Shown here in pieces: positions 54,390-63,904 of a stretch of DNA of 64,000 nt. A model generated the notes under the pieces. It worked only from the letters and a program-made list of their open reading frames with translations. It did not search any database and was not told the origin of the DNA. Position numbers and translations under genes: made by a program. This DNA comes from Cloacibacterium normanense (GTDB taxonomy: Bacteria > Bacteroidota > Bacteroidia > Flavobacteriales > Weeksellaceae): positions 170,061 through 234,060 of the forward strand of contig NZ_PTPZ01000004.1 in NCBI RefSeq assembly GCF_002943105.1, read 5' to 3'. Within the stretch, counting starts at the first letter, position 1. The number at the start of each line of letters is the position of its first letter.

Positions 54390-55064
54390 ATGAACAAAAA
54401 ACCAGTTATTGCTATTGACGGATTTTCATCTACCGGAAAAAGTTCAATTTCTAAAGTGATTGCCCAAAAACTTGACCTCATCCACATTGATACAGGTGCA
54501 CTCTACCGTGGAATCACGTATTTCGCTTTAGAAAACTGCCTTAATGACAGCCAAGAAATAGACATAAAGTCACTCTTTGAAAAATTTGAGCAAATTCATT
54601 TGGAATTTATTTTAAACAATGGCGTTTTAGAGCTTTTCCTCAATGGCAAAAACATTGATAAAGAAATTCGTGAACCTAGAGTTTCTGACCATGTAAGCCT
54701 TATTGCAAAACAAGCAGAAGTAAGAGCTTTTTTACTTGATTTTCAACGAAATTTGGCTCAAAAAGGTGGCGTAATTATGGACGGAAGAGACATAGGAACT
54801 GTTATTTTGCCTAATGCAGATTATAAATTCTTCATCACCGCCAGTCCAGAAGAAAGAGCCAAAAGAAGACATCTAGAACTGCAAAATTCTGGCGTAGATA
54901 TTTCTAGAGAAGAAGTTTACGAAAACCTAAAAACCAGAGATAAAATCGATAGCGAAAGAGCTGTAGCTCCGCTGAAAAAAGCAGATGATGCCATCTTGAT
55001 AGACAATACTTTACTGAACAAAGAAGAAACCATAGCATTGATTCTATCATATATTTCGAAATAA
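54390..55064 (+). CDS. cmk: cytidylate kinase
   Basis: 224 residues. P-loop IDGFSSTGKSSISK (with SSTGKS where many bacteria have S-SGKS), IDTGALYRGIT, the CMP-binding REPRVSDHVS and GRDIGTVILPNADYKFFITAS, and the LID RAKRR. Phosphorylates CMP/dCMP for nucleotide supply. No close operon partner. Confidence 0.96.
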   Translation: MNKKPVIAIDGFSSTGKSSISKVIAQKLDLIHIDTGALYRGITYFALENCLNDSQEIDIKSLFEKFEQIHLEFILNNGVLELFLNGKNIDKEIREPRVSDHVSLIAKQAEVRAFLLDFQRNLAQKGGVIMDGRDIGTVILPNADYKFFITASPEERAKRRHLELQNSGVDISREEVYENLKTRDKIDSERAVAPLKKADDAILIDNTLLNKEETIALILSYISK

Positions 55065-55115
55065 AAAATAGAATCTATTCATACAATTTTAACATAAATT
55101 TGTGAAAATTTTCCT

Positions 55116-55123
55116 TATATTTG
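55116..55123 (+). promoter_or_regulatory. promoter box upstream of the YtxH gene
   Basis: TATATTTG, 64 bp before the ATG; predicted leader about 60 nt. A TTTG lies upstream but at 13-nt spacing. Confidence 0.4.
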
Positions 55124-55187
55124 GTATAGAAGTTGTGCGAATGAAGAGGTAAACGAAAATAAATTATTAACACTAAATTATTACAAA

Positions 55188-55532
55188 ATGGGAAAAGGTA
55201 AAAATACAGCAGGAATTATTGCAGGTCTTCTAGCAGGTGCTGCAGTAGGTGTAGTTCTAGGAATGCTTTACGCTCCAGAAGAAGGTAAAGAAACCAGAAA
55301 AAAACTAAAAGCTAAAGCAAATGATTTAAAAGATCAAGCATTAGACGAATATGATAAAGTATCTGAAAAAGTAAAGTCGGAATACGGAAATCTATCAGAC
55401 AAGGCAAAAGAAAATTTAGATAAAGTAGTTTCTAGCGTAAAAGATAGCTACGAAAAATACAAACATACCGCAGCCAATAAAGCTTCGGAAGTAGTAAAAG
55501 AAGTAGAAACAGAGCTAGATGCTTTAAAATAA
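55188..55532 (+). CDS. YtxH domain protein
   Basis: 114 residues: one membrane helix with Gly/Ala-rich face (AGIIAGLLAGAAVGVVLGMLY), followed by APEEGKETRKKLK, the YtxH signature, and an amphipathic coiled-coil tail of LEA-like Lys/Asp/Glu repeats. Such proteins are general-stress induced; the tail probably lies in the cytoplasm or periplasm along the membrane. A terminator (55559-55589) follows, so the next three genes may form a separate unit. Confidence 0.9.
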   Translation: MGKGKNTAGIIAGLLAGAAVGVVLGMLYAPEEGKETRKKLKAKANDLKDQALDEYDKVSEKVKSEYGNLSDKAKENLDKVVSSVKDSYEKYKHTAANKASEVVKEVETELDALK

Positions 55533-55558
55533 TCTGTAAAGTTTTTATAAAATTTTAT

Positions 55559-55589
55559 AAAGGAACTTATTATAAAAGTTCCTTTTTTT
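55559..55589 (+). terminator. terminator after the YtxH gene
   Basis: AAGGAACTT / AAGTTCCTT stem with a 7-nt loop and a seven-T tract. Confidence 0.75.
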
Positions 55590-55614
55590 GTACCTTTAAA
55601 CAAAGAAATTTGCC

Positions 55615-55926
55615 ATGATAGACCTCATCAAAGATTACGCAGAAAAAAAAATAGAACTCGTAAAGCTAGATGCTACCGAGAAATCTCTTAAAATCATTGG
55701 AGTTTCAGTACCTGTAATGATTATCTCTGTTCTTGCCATTTTCTTTATCTTTTTGTTAAACGTGAGTTTAGGTTTATTCTTAGGAAATTGGCTCCACAAC
55801 TTTGCTTATGGCTTCCTCATTCTTGCAGGATTCTATTTATTGCTCATTTTATTGGTCTTTTTAATGAGAAATTACATTAAAAAATTCATTACCAACAAGG
55901 CCATAGAAATGCTGTTTAACGATTAA
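55615..55926 (+). CDS. holin-like small membrane protein (phage holin superfamily III type)
   Basis: 103 residues: an N-terminal amphipathic helix (IDLIKDYAEKKIELVKLDATEK), then two membrane helices (about 28-52 and 60-80) and a basic end. This matches the Actinobacterial Holin-X/DUF1469-like proteins that often lie beside YtxH and MscS genes and are probably not holins. 11 bp before the next gene. Confidence 0.8.
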   Translation: MIDLIKDYAEKKIELVKLDATEKSLKIIGVSVPVMIISVLAIFFIFLLNVSLGLFLGNWLHNFAYGFLILAGFYLLLILLVFLMRNYIKKFITNKAIEMLFND

Positions 55927-55937
55927 AACTCCATGAC

Positions 55938-56441
55938 ATGAAAAACTTAGAAGACTTAAGAAAACGCAAGGAAACTTTAAGAAAAGAAATTGCCGAGTTG
56001 GAAGATATCGCAGCATTTAAAAATCCTAAAGAAAGTTTAAGTGCCATCACTCATGGATTCACCGACCAATTTTTAGTCGATAAGACCGACGAAAACGGAG
56101 AACACCGATTAAAACTGAAACCAGCCGAAATTCTAAGTTTTGCAACTGGTGGCGCTTCCGAAAATTATATCAAAACCAAAATCAATCAATACGGCGAAGA
56201 AAAAATTGGCATCAATACTCAAAACGTAGTAGGAAGCATCGCCGAAAACGCCATCAAAATAGGATTGGCAGCCGTAGTGACCAATTTTGCGAAGAAGAAC
56301 CTCTATCATACCAGTTGGAAGAAAAAATTAATCGGCATTGCGCTTATTTATTTGGCTCCCATGGTTTTAAAATTTTTAAGAGAAAAATTAGAAGAATACG
56401 AAGAACGTGAAGTTTTAAAAAGCCTAGAAGAAATTTTATAA
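55938..56441 (+). CDS. protein of unknown function in the YtxH/MscS cluster
   Basis: 167 residues. An N-terminal coiled coil (LEDLRKRKETLRKEIAELEDI) is followed by a variable middle and a hydrophobic stretch (KKLIGIALIYLAPMVLKFL) that may be one membrane helix, then an acidic helix. I recognise no enzyme motif. It lies 11 bp after the holin-like gene and 1 bp before the MscS gene, so the three are co-translated. Confidence 0.75.
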   Translation: MKNLEDLRKRKETLRKEIAELEDIAAFKNPKESLSAITHGFTDQFLVDKTDENGEHRLKLKPAEILSFATGGASENYIKTKINQYGEEKIGINTQNVVGSIAENAIKIGLAAVVTNFAKKNLYHTSWKKKLIGIALIYLAPMVLKFLREKLEEYEEREVLKSLEEIL

Positions 56442-56442
56442 T

Positions 56443-57300
56443 ATGGAAAAGGAATTTGTAGATTTTAGAACTACCATACAACATTCATGGGAAAATTTCC
56501 TTGGTCAATTGCCTGCAATTTTGTTGGCAATTTTGGTTTTTATTGCGGGAATTTTCGCCATTAAACTATTTTCAAAAGTTGTTACTAAATTCATAGACGA
56601 AAAATCAAAAGATTCTATCGTTACAGATTTCTTGGTGAATATCGTTTCTTTTATCCTCACCATCTTTTTGGTTATCGTTTGTTTGGGAATTTTGGGCTAC
56701 GGAAACATTACCGATAAAATTCTGGCAGGAACAGCGCTCACCACTTTTATTGTAGGTTTTGCCTTAAAAGATATTGGCGAAAATTTCTTGGCAGGAATTC
56801 TTATGGCGTTTAGAAGACCTTTTAGAATCGGTGATTTAATCGAAGTGCAAGGAATGAGAGGAAGAGTAAAAAAAATGTCGCTCAGAGAAACCAATATTAA
56901 AACTCTTGACGGTAAAGATGTTTTCATTCCCAATTCCATTATTCTTAAAAATCCACTTGAAAACTTCACGTACAATCAACTTTTGAGAAGTGAATTCTTC
57001 ATTAATGTAGATTATTCCGAAGATTTAGAAAAAGTAATGAAGGATATTTTACACATCATCAATTCGTTTGAAGAAGTAGAGAAAAATCCTCACGCCAGTG
57101 TTTATGTACAGGAAATAGATGGCGAAAAAATAAAATTGCGTGGCGCTTATTGGTTCAAAACGACGGATGTAAACGCTCCCGGAAACAGTTTAAAATCTGA
57201 AATATTGTTCAAGGTTATTCATTACATCAAAAAACAAGACATTCAAATCGAAGAGAATTCTCCCAATCCTGATGATGAAAGAAAAACAGTAAAAGAATAA
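56443..57300 (+). CDS. small-conductance mechanosensitive channel (MscS family)
   Basis: 285 residues, three membrane helices then the beta and alpha/beta domains. The pore helix reads LTTFIVGFALKDIGENFLAGILMAFRRPFRIGDLIEV, the MscS hallmark, followed by GRVKKMSLRETNIKTLDGKDVFIPNS. It opens on membrane tension to release solutes in hypo-osmotic shock. Last gene of the cluster; converges on the lipid kinase gene with 4 bp between stops. Confidence 0.95.
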   Translation: MEKEFVDFRTTIQHSWENFLGQLPAILLAILVFIAGIFAIKLFSKVVTKFIDEKSKDSIVTDFLVNIVSFILTIFLVIVCLGILGYGNITDKILAGTALTTFIVGFALKDIGENFLAGILMAFRRPFRIGDLIEVQGMRGRVKKMSLRETNIKTLDGKDVFIPNSIILKNPLENFTYNQLLRSEFFINVDYSEDLEKVMKDILHIINSFEEVEKNPHASVYVQEIDGEKIKLRGAYWFKTTDVNAPGNSLKSEILFKVIHYIKKQDIQIEENSPNPDDERKTVKE

Positions 57301-57304
57301 TTTT

Positions 57305-58234
57305 TTATTTCAAGAATCTCAATTTTTCTTGGAGACAAGTGAATTTTACCGGTGCATAACCGATGAATTCTCCGTCCATATCAATGGTTAGAGCTAGACC
57401 ATCTGCATTTTCGATGAAAACTTCCTGAGCCGAAGTATAAGAAACTTGTGGATGATTGATTTTTTTGCATTTTTTAGCCGTTCCAATATTTCTAAAGTAA
57501 TCTAACAAACTGATGTCTCCCACATTGGTAATGGCAAATTCGCCATCAGAAATCTCTGCATGAGGAGCAATTCCTATAGCATTCCCGAAATATTTGGCAT
57601 TGGCTACTACATAATTCAGCACTTTTCCTTGCCATGTAAAATCTTTGGCGGTGACCTTGATGGTTTTCTTTTTGTACATTAAAAAAGTAGAAAGAATGGC
57701 GATGAAATAATTCACGTCGCCCGGAAAAACCAAAGGCAATCTTTCTTTACTGATGACTACTTCTCCCCCAATTCCTACATCTGAAACATTGATGAAAAAA
57801 CGTTCTGCTTTTTGTTTTTCTCGGCTCAGAAATTCTGCAAAACCTACATCTACAAGTATGGAAGAATCTTTTGCAATAAGAAATTGCAATTCTTCTATAT
57901 TTTGATAACCTAGATTTTTGATAAAATCATTTCCGCTTCCTGATGGTAAAATCCCAATTTTTATCTGAGAAATTTTTTCCCAATCATAGCCATTTTCTGT
58001 ACGAAATGCTTCTATTATGCCATTCACAATCTCATTCAGCGTTCCATCTCCACCTACTGCAATAAAATGCGTAAAACCTTCTTCCACCGCACGTTTTGGC
58101 AAGGTTAAAAAATGCCCAGAATATTCTGAAATAAAAAACTGATAGTCTTGATTGAGAAAATGATGCTGAATGTCAATTTCAATTTTCTTGAAATGTCTAA
58201 TCGTAGGATTGATGAAAAAGGCGATTTTTGGCAT
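57305..58234 (-). CDS. diacylglycerol/lipid kinase family protein
   Basis: 309 residues. The DAGK catalytic motif is AVGGDGTLNEIVNGI and the second glycine motif GILPSGSGNDF; DGEFAITNVGD and IDMDGE follow. Kinases of this family (DgkB/YegS-type) phosphorylate diacylglycerol or related lipids at the membrane; the substrate here is unknown. Monocistronic. Confidence 0.92.
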   Translation of the reverse strand: MPKIAFFINPTIRHFKKIEIDIQHHFLNQDYQFFISEYSGHFLTLPKRAVEEGFTHFIAVGGDGTLNEIVNGIIEAFRTENGYDWEKISQIKIGILPSGSGNDFIKNLGYQNIEELQFLIAKDSSILVDVGFAEFLSREKQKAERFFINVSDVGIGGEVVISKERLPLVFPGDVNYFIAILSTFLMYKKKTIKVTAKDFTWQGKVLNYVVANAKYFGNAIGIAPHAEISDGEFAITNVGDISLLDYFRNIGTAKKCKKINHPQVSYTSAQEVFIENADGLALTIDMDGEFIGYAPVKFTCLQEKLRFLK

Positions 58235-58244
58235 TGAAAGAGGT

Positions 58245-58360
58245 AAAGGTAAAGTTGAGGTAAAGGTTGAGGTAAAAATTGATATAAAATTAGCTTTTAA
58301 AGATAAACATTTTTCTCAAAATTAATTCCTAATCCCTAAATCCTAAATCCTAATCCCTAA
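58245..58360. repeat. low-complexity repeats between lipid kinase and spoU genes
   Basis: Two runs: GAGGTAAAG-type units (58245-58279) and a heptamer-like run of CCTAAAT / CCTAATC words (58326-58360) that reaches the stop of the spoU gene. Similar words occur at 26384-26410. Confidence 0.7.
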
Positions 58361-59085
58361 ATTTTAGAAAAAATCTGCCCTAGAATGATTCCTGTCGCCA
58401 TCGAAACATTGAGGCTTTCTGTAGATTGTTTTTGTCCGAATCGTGGAATGGTAATGTTTTGGGAAACCAATTTTTCAACTTCTGGTCGCATTCCGTTTCC
58501 TTCATTGCCTAAAATAAGATTGAATTTTTCAGGAAAATCAAAATGATAAATATTTTCGCCTACCATATCTGTTCCGATGTTTACAGCGTCTGTTTTAGCC
58601 AAATATTCAGTTAAATCGGTATACACCACATTGATTCTGGCAAAAGAACCTTTGGTGGACTGAATCACTTTTGGATTGTACACATCAACGGTGTCTTGAC
58701 TGCAAATCACCTGCTCAATTCCGAACCAATCCGCCAATCTGATGATGGTTCCCAGATTTCCCGGGTCTTGAATTCCGTCTAAAATAATCTGTATTTTCTG
58801 TTGCTCTAGCATTTCAGGAGAAGGCAATTCTACTACCGCTACAGAATCTTTTGGTGTTTGCAGAAAACTAATTTTCTTCAGTTCACGTTCTGTAATCGGA
58901 TGAATCTCTGTTTCGGGGAAGGATAAATCTTCGGGTTGAATAGAAAAAATTTCTTGAATTTTGTAAGAAGAATGTTTCAACTCTTGGATTATTTTGTTAC
59001 CTTCAACCAAAAACAAATTGTATTTTTGTCTGAACTTCTTTTTGTCCAGAGACTGAAAAACTTTTATTTTATGAGCAGTAAGCAT
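58357..59085 (-). CDS. TrmH/SpoU family RNA 2'-O-methyltransferase
   Basis: 242 residues from MLTAHKIKVFQSL. An N-terminal substrate-binding domain (LFLVEGNKIIQE) precedes the SPOUT domain with its three motifs: DGIQDPGNLGTIIRLADWFGI, LILGNEGNGMRPEV and IPRFGQKQSTESLNVSMATGIIL. It methylates a ribose in rRNA or tRNA; the site is not predictable. The start overlaps that of tamL on the other strand by 15 bp, and its promoter (59101-59131) lies inside tamL. Confidence 0.93.
   Translation of the reverse strand: MLTAHKIKVFQSLDKKKFRQKYNLFLVEGNKIIQELKHSSYKIQEIFSIQPEDLSFPETEIHPITERELKKISFLQTPKDSVAVVELPSPEMLEQQKIQIILDGIQDPGNLGTIIRLADWFGIEQVICSQDTVDVYNPKVIQSTKGSFARINVVYTDLTEYLAKTDAVNIGTDMVGENIYHFDFPEKFNLILGNEGNGMRPEVEKLVSQNITIPRFGQKQSTESLNVSMATGIILGQIFSKI
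59021..59028 (+). promoter_or_regulatory. tamL: tamL promoter -7 box (inside spoU)
   Basis: TATTTTTG on the plus strand within the spoU coding region, 42 bp before the tamL ATG; a TTG lies 24 nt upstream, slightly long. Confidence 0.45.
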
Positions 59086-61632
59086 TTTTTTAAATATTTT
59101 CAAAAATACCACATATTTTTATCTTTTGCAATCCTCGTTTGGTTTCTTTACGCTTGTAACAGTACCAAGAAAGTTCCGAATGGTGAGTATTTATTGACGA
59201 AAAATAATTTTGAATATGTAGACCGAAAAGATTTCGATGAAGAAATCCCGAATTTTGTCAGTCAAAAACCCAATAAAAAAGACCTCTATTTGTTCCCTAC
59301 TCGTTTATGGATTTATAACATGGCGAATGCGAAATATGACAGCATTCTAAACGAGTATCAAACGTTTCCGAGACAAATGAGAAATCAAAAACTCAGAGAT
59401 TCTCTTTATGTAAAATACAATCATCCAGAATTGAAGGGCAATAGTTTGTTTTGGAACAGAGTTTGGCATTCTTTAGGGAAACCTCCTATCATTTTAGAGC
59501 AAGGAAAAACCGAAACTAGTGCTAATTCCATTAAAAAATTCTTGGTGTATAAAGGATTCTGGGACGCTCATGTAGATTTTTCTCACAAACTTGATTCGGC
59601 GGCAAAAAAAGCGCAAGCCAATTACAAAATCACGTACAAAGATCCTACTTATATCAACGGATATTACTACAATATTCCCTACGAAAACATCCGTAATATT
59701 TACGAACAAAAAATTACAGAATCTAAAGTAAAATCAGGAGCTATTCTAGACCAAGAAAAATTAGAAGACGAGGTCAAAAGAATTACCGAACTCATGCAAG
59801 AAAAAGGTTATTATAGCTTCAATAGAGATGGTGGCGAAATTTATTTTACAGCAGACACTTTGCAAAGCAGAAAGCAAGTTCCACTCACCATGGATATTTT
59901 GAAAGACACGCTCAAAACACCTTACAAACAATACACCATTGGTAACGTAGAAATTCAATATTTAGAAAAACTTACCGACACTGCCAATGTAGACGTAAAA
60001 GAATACGAAAATGCCATCATCAAAAGAATAGATGACCAATATAAGGTAAAAGCACTTTGGAGACCGATTACGTTGAAAAAAGGTGAAATTTACAACCAAA
60101 AAAACCTAGACCTTACCAAAAGAAATTTCTTAGCGCTTAATAATTTCAGCATTGCCAGTTATAAAGCTTCTCCAGACAAATACAGTAATCCGAATGATAC
60201 GATTATCAATGTAAAATACAAACTCATTCCGTTACCGAAATACAATTTTAAAACCGCGCTCGATTTACATTATTCTCAAATTTTGAACTTCGGGTTTTCT
60301 CCTTCTGCCGAATTGACGGCAAGAAATGTTTTTGGTGGCGCCGAAAACTTTACGGGAAGTGTTTCTGGAACCTTTGGTACGGTTTACGATGAAAAAAATC
60401 CTAATTCGTTGTTTAACGCTTCTGAATATTCCCTGCAATTTGGGCTGAATTTCCCAAGATTGCTCTTGCCCTTTAACACCGAAAAATTTGTTCCAAACAA
60501 ATATTCTCCTGTTTCTACAGTGAATTTAGGTGCTTCTGTACAGAATAATATTGGGATGGACAGAATCAACGTGAACGCTGGTTTGAATTATTTCATCACC
60601 GTGAATGAAGTGATTTCTCACCGACTCTCAGTTTTTAACACGCAGTTTTCATTTACCCGAAATAAGAATAAATATTATGAGTTATTCAAAACGGAAGGAG
60701 ATATTAAAGACGGAATTTTTAATCTTTATGACATCTATAATCCTAGTGCTATTAATTTAGACACCGAGGCCAAATCTAGATTATTGCTCAATGATACAGG
60801 TTTTGCGAATAGTCTTTCGCCAACAGGTTTAGATTTATTGCTCAATTTCAGACAGTCAACCATCAAAAAAGACCGATTGACTCAAGACGTTCTCATTAAT
60901 TCTTTGGCTTACAATTATATCTACAATGAAATCGGGAAAAAAGGCTATCAAAACCCATTCTTTTTAGATGCTAAAGTAGAATTGGCTGGGAATTTATTGA
61001 GTATTTTCAGTAAAAACAATACGGATTCTGGTGTTTTAACCAACAGCAAAACCATTTTCGGCATTCCGATTTCTCAGTTTGTGAAATTCGACATTGATGC
61101 GAGAAAATATTTCACTTTCAAAAACAAATCACAGTTTATTGTAAGACAATTTATAGGTGTAGGAATTCCTTATGGAAATTCTAGCAACATGCCATTTATC
61201 CGTTCGTATTTCAATGGAGGAAGTAATGACATCAGAGCTTGGATTGCTTTTGGAGGATTAGGTCCTGCCGATACACAAATCGACCAAAAAGTGAGAGCTT
61301 ATATGATGGATAACGTAAAATTGACCACCAACATAGAATACCGATATCCATTTAATGAAATGTTTGAAGGTGCCGTTTTTGCAGATGCTGGAAATATTTG
61401 GAGCACCAAGGATTCAGGAATTGGCGATGAATTTAAGTTCAATAAATTTATTTCTCAAATGGGATTGGGTTCTGGTTTCGGGTTGAGAATGCATGTAGCC
61501 TACATTACCGTAAGAATAGATTTAGCCTACAAATTACACGACCCAAATCAGCCAAAAGGCGAAAGATGGGTATTTGACAAAATAAAACCATTTAAACCAA
61601 CCTTCAACTTCTCGATTGGTTATCCTTTCTAA
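59071..61632 (+). CDS. tamL: TamL, BamA/TamA-like outer-membrane assembly lipoprotein
   Basis: 853 residues from MSSKHFFKYF; the frame is open 45 codons further up but lies antisense to spoU and lacks sense. Lipobox LYAC (Cys29) followed by NSTKKVPNGEYLL, a typical TamL start. POTRA-like domains (about 45-420) precede a 16-strand barrel ending IGYPF, with the FGGLGPAD and NIEYRYPF segments of Omp85 proteins. TamL with TamB helps build the outer membrane of Bacteroidetes. The tamB gene is not in this window. Confidence 0.93.
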   Translation: MSSKHFFKYFQKYHIFLSFAILVWFLYACNSTKKVPNGEYLLTKNNFEYVDRKDFDEEIPNFVSQKPNKKDLYLFPTRLWIYNMANAKYDSILNEYQTFPRQMRNQKLRDSLYVKYNHPELKGNSLFWNRVWHSLGKPPIILEQGKTETSANSIKKFLVYKGFWDAHVDFSHKLDSAAKKAQANYKITYKDPTYINGYYYNIPYENIRNIYEQKITESKVKSGAILDQEKLEDEVKRITELMQEKGYYSFNRDGGEIYFTADTLQSRKQVPLTMDILKDTLKTPYKQYTIGNVEIQYLEKLTDTANVDVKEYENAIIKRIDDQYKVKALWRPITLKKGEIYNQKNLDLTKRNFLALNNFSIASYKASPDKYSNPNDTIINVKYKLIPLPKYNFKTALDLHYSQILNFGFSPSAELTARNVFGGAENFTGSVSGTFGTVYDEKNPNSLFNASEYSLQFGLNFPRLLLPFNTEKFVPNKYSPVSTVNLGASVQNNIGMDRINVNAGLNYFITVNEVISHRLSVFNTQFSFTRNKNKYYELFKTEGDIKDGIFNLYDIYNPSAINLDTEAKSRLLLNDTGFANSLSPTGLDLLLNFRQSTIKKDRLTQDVLINSLAYNYIYNEIGKKGYQNPFFLDAKVELAGNLLSIFSKNNTDSGVLTNSKTIFGIPISQFVKFDIDARKYFTFKNKSQFIVRQFIGVGIPYGNSSNMPFIRSYFNGGSNDIRAWIAFGGLGPADTQIDQKVRAYMMDNVKLTTNIEYRYPFNEMFEGAVFADAGNIWSTKDSGIGDEFKFNKFISQMGLGSGFGLRMHVAYITVRIDLAYKLHDPNQPKGERWVFDKIKPFKPTFNFSIGYPF
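59101..59131 (-). promoter_or_regulatory. spoU promoter (inside tamL)
   Basis: Minus strand TTG (59129-59131), 20-nt spacer, TATTTTTG (59101-59108): a full consensus match, within the tamL signal-peptide coding region and 15 bp before the spoU ATG. Confidence 0.65.
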
Positions 61633-61642
61633 AAAAACAAAT

Positions 61643-63844
61643 ATGAAGAAAAATGTAATCGTTCTTGCACTGCTTAACAGTGTTTTCTTATTTTCACAAG
61701 AAAGAAATCTTAGAAATATTCAGCAATTGACTGATGGTGGAGATAATGCAGAAGCGTATTTCTCTCCCAATGGAAAATTCCTGACGATGCAAGTCACCAA
61801 TAAAAATTTGGGAGCAGAATGTGATCAGATTTTTGCCTATGATTTATCGAAGAATTATTCTAAAAAATCTGACAATCTACAATTAATTTCTACAGGAAAA
61901 GGAAGAACAACCTGCTCTTTCTTTATGCCAGATAACCAACATATTCTCTACGCTTCTACACACGAAGCGAGCAGCGCTTGTCCAGCTCCGCCTGTTTCTA
62001 AAGACGGAAAATATCTTTGGGCAATTTATCCAGAATTTGACATTTATATGGCAGATTTGAGCGGGAAAATTGTCAAAAAATTAACCGATGTTCCTGGTTA
62101 TGATGCAGAAGCTGTGGTTTCTCCAGACGGTAAAAAAATTGTTTTCACTTCTACCAGAACTGGCGACTTAGAACTCTGGACAATGGATATTGACGGAAAA
62201 AATCTGAAACAACTTACCTTCGGTTTAGGATATGACGGCGGCGCGTTTTTCTCTCATGATTCTAAAAAAATTGTATTCCGTGCTTCTCGACCAAAAACCG
62301 ATGCCGAAATTAAAGAATACAAAGATTATTTGGCTCAAAATCTCGTTGCTCCTACCAATATGGAAATCTACACCATCAATGCTGATGGAACCGATTTAAA
62401 ACAAATTACGCACCTTGGAAAAGCGAATTGGGCGCCATATTTCACTCCAAATGATAAGAAAATTATTTTCTCGAGTAATCATCATTCCACGAGAGGTTAT
62501 GATTTCCAGTTGTACACCATTGATTTAGAAGGAAAAAATCTGAAACAAATTACCTACGAAAGCGAATTCAATGCGTTCCCGATGTTCTCTAAAGACGGGA
62601 AAAAATTGGTTTTCAGCAGCAATAGAAATCAGTCGAAGCCGAGAGAAACCAATGTTTTCATCGCAGATTGGGTAGACACAGACGAAGCAGAAAATGTAAA
62701 CGAAACTCAACTTAAAAATCATCTTACTTATCTTGCTAGTGACGAATTGCAAGGCAGATTAGCAGGAAGTGAAGGTGAGAAAAAAGCGGCCAATTATATT
62801 CAGAAATATTTTAAAAAATTAGGCCTTAAAACCCATTTACAACCGTTTGAATATTCCATAAAACTGAATCCACATGATGAAAATTCTTCTACTCCAAGTA
62901 AAGGAAACAACGTGATAGGATATTTAGACAATAAAGCGTCTAAAACGATTGTTATTGGTGCACATTATGACCATTTAGGATTGAACCAACATCATCAATC
63001 TACGCTGATGAATTCTGACGGACAAATTCACAATGGTGCAGATGACAATGCTTCTGGCGTTTCGGCAGTGATGGAATTGGCGAGAATTTTTGCCAAAAAT
63101 AAGACTCAAGAAAAAGTAAATTATGTTTTTGCGCTTTTCTCTGCAGAAGAAGACGGACTGATTGGCTCTAAAAAATTTGCTGAAAATGTAAAATCTCAAT
63201 ATCCTAATGTAGTCACCATGATTAATATGGATATGGTTGGAAGATTAGACAAAGATAAAAACCTTACTGTAGGAGGTGTAGGTTCCTCTCCTATTTTCAC
63301 AGATTTGGTTAAAAAAGTGAAACCTGCAGGTTATAATATTACACTTGATGAATCTGGAATTGGTCCTTCTGATCATACCAGCTTCTATCTGAAAGATATT
63401 CCTGTTTTATTCTTGTTTACGGGAACGCATGCAGACTATCACAAACCAAGTGATGACAGTGATAAAATAAATTTCGATGGCGTAAAAACCATCACCCAAT
63501 ATGTTTTTGGCATTGCGAATGAACTTTCTCAGAAATCTGAAATTCCGTTTACGAAGACCAAAACCACTTCTACCAAATCTGTCCCAAAATACAAAGTAAC
63601 ACTGGGAATTATGCCAAGTTATGCAGATTCTAAAGATGGTTTACACATAGATGGAGTTACCGATAACAGACCTGCTGCAGTTGCAGGAATTCAGTCTGGA
63701 GATATTCTTACCCAAATTGGAGATTGCAAAATCACAGAAGTTTATTCTTATATGGATTGTCTATCAAAACTTAATGCTGGAGACGAAAAAGAAGTTACCG
63801 TGATTAGAAATGGAGAAACGAAAGTTTTTAAGGTAAAATTCTAA
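61643..63844 (+). CDS. secreted M28 aminopeptidase with WD40-like propeller and PDZ domain
   Basis: 733 residues from MKKNVIVLALLNSVFLFSQ (Sec signal); 10 bp after tamL. Residues about 25-350 form a TolB/WD40-like propeller (repeats such as FSPNGK, VSPDGKKIVFTSTR, FSKDGKKLVFSSNR). The M28 domain has His441 (GAHYDHLG), the bridging Asp468 (GADDNASG) and the Glu502-Glu503 pair (FSAEED), plus SDHTSFY and GTHADYHKP. A C-terminal PDZ domain (about 645-733) has a PAAVAGIQSGDILTQIGD core. Probably a periplasmic or exported aminopeptidase for peptides; the propeller would gate access (inference). Confidence 0.94.
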   Translation: MKKNVIVLALLNSVFLFSQERNLRNIQQLTDGGDNAEAYFSPNGKFLTMQVTNKNLGAECDQIFAYDLSKNYSKKSDNLQLISTGKGRTTCSFFMPDNQHILYASTHEASSACPAPPVSKDGKYLWAIYPEFDIYMADLSGKIVKKLTDVPGYDAEAVVSPDGKKIVFTSTRTGDLELWTMDIDGKNLKQLTFGLGYDGGAFFSHDSKKIVFRASRPKTDAEIKEYKDYLAQNLVAPTNMEIYTINADGTDLKQITHLGKANWAPYFTPNDKKIIFSSNHHSTRGYDFQLYTIDLEGKNLKQITYESEFNAFPMFSKDGKKLVFSSNRNQSKPRETNVFIADWVDTDEAENVNETQLKNHLTYLASDELQGRLAGSEGEKKAANYIQKYFKKLGLKTHLQPFEYSIKLNPHDENSSTPSKGNNVIGYLDNKASKTIVIGAHYDHLGLNQHHQSTLMNSDGQIHNGADDNASGVSAVMELARIFAKNKTQEKVNYVFALFSAEEDGLIGSKKFAENVKSQYPNVVTMINMDMVGRLDKDKNLTVGGVGSSPIFTDLVKKVKPAGYNITLDESGIGPSDHTSFYLKDIPVLFLFTGTHADYHKPSDDSDKINFDGVKTITQYVFGIANELSQKSEIPFTKTKTTSTKSVPKYKVTLGIMPSYADSKDGLHIDGVTDNRPAAVAGIQSGDILTQIGDCKITEVYSYMDCLSKLNAGDEKEVTVIRNGETKVFKVKF

Positions 63845-63863
63845 ATAGAAACTTATCTAAAAT

Positions 63864-63897
63864 AAAAAAACTCGCTTTTCGGCGAGTTTTTTTATTT
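63864..63897 (+). terminator. terminator of the tamL-peptidase unit
   Basis: ACTCGC-TTTTCG-GCGAGT stem flanked by A and T tracts, 25 bp past the stop. Confidence 0.85.
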
Positions 63898-63904
63898 ATA
63901 CAAT

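Noticed and set aside
58936..59070. 45-codon extension of tamL
   Set aside because: It is antisense to spoU and would hide the lipoprotein signal that fits TamL.
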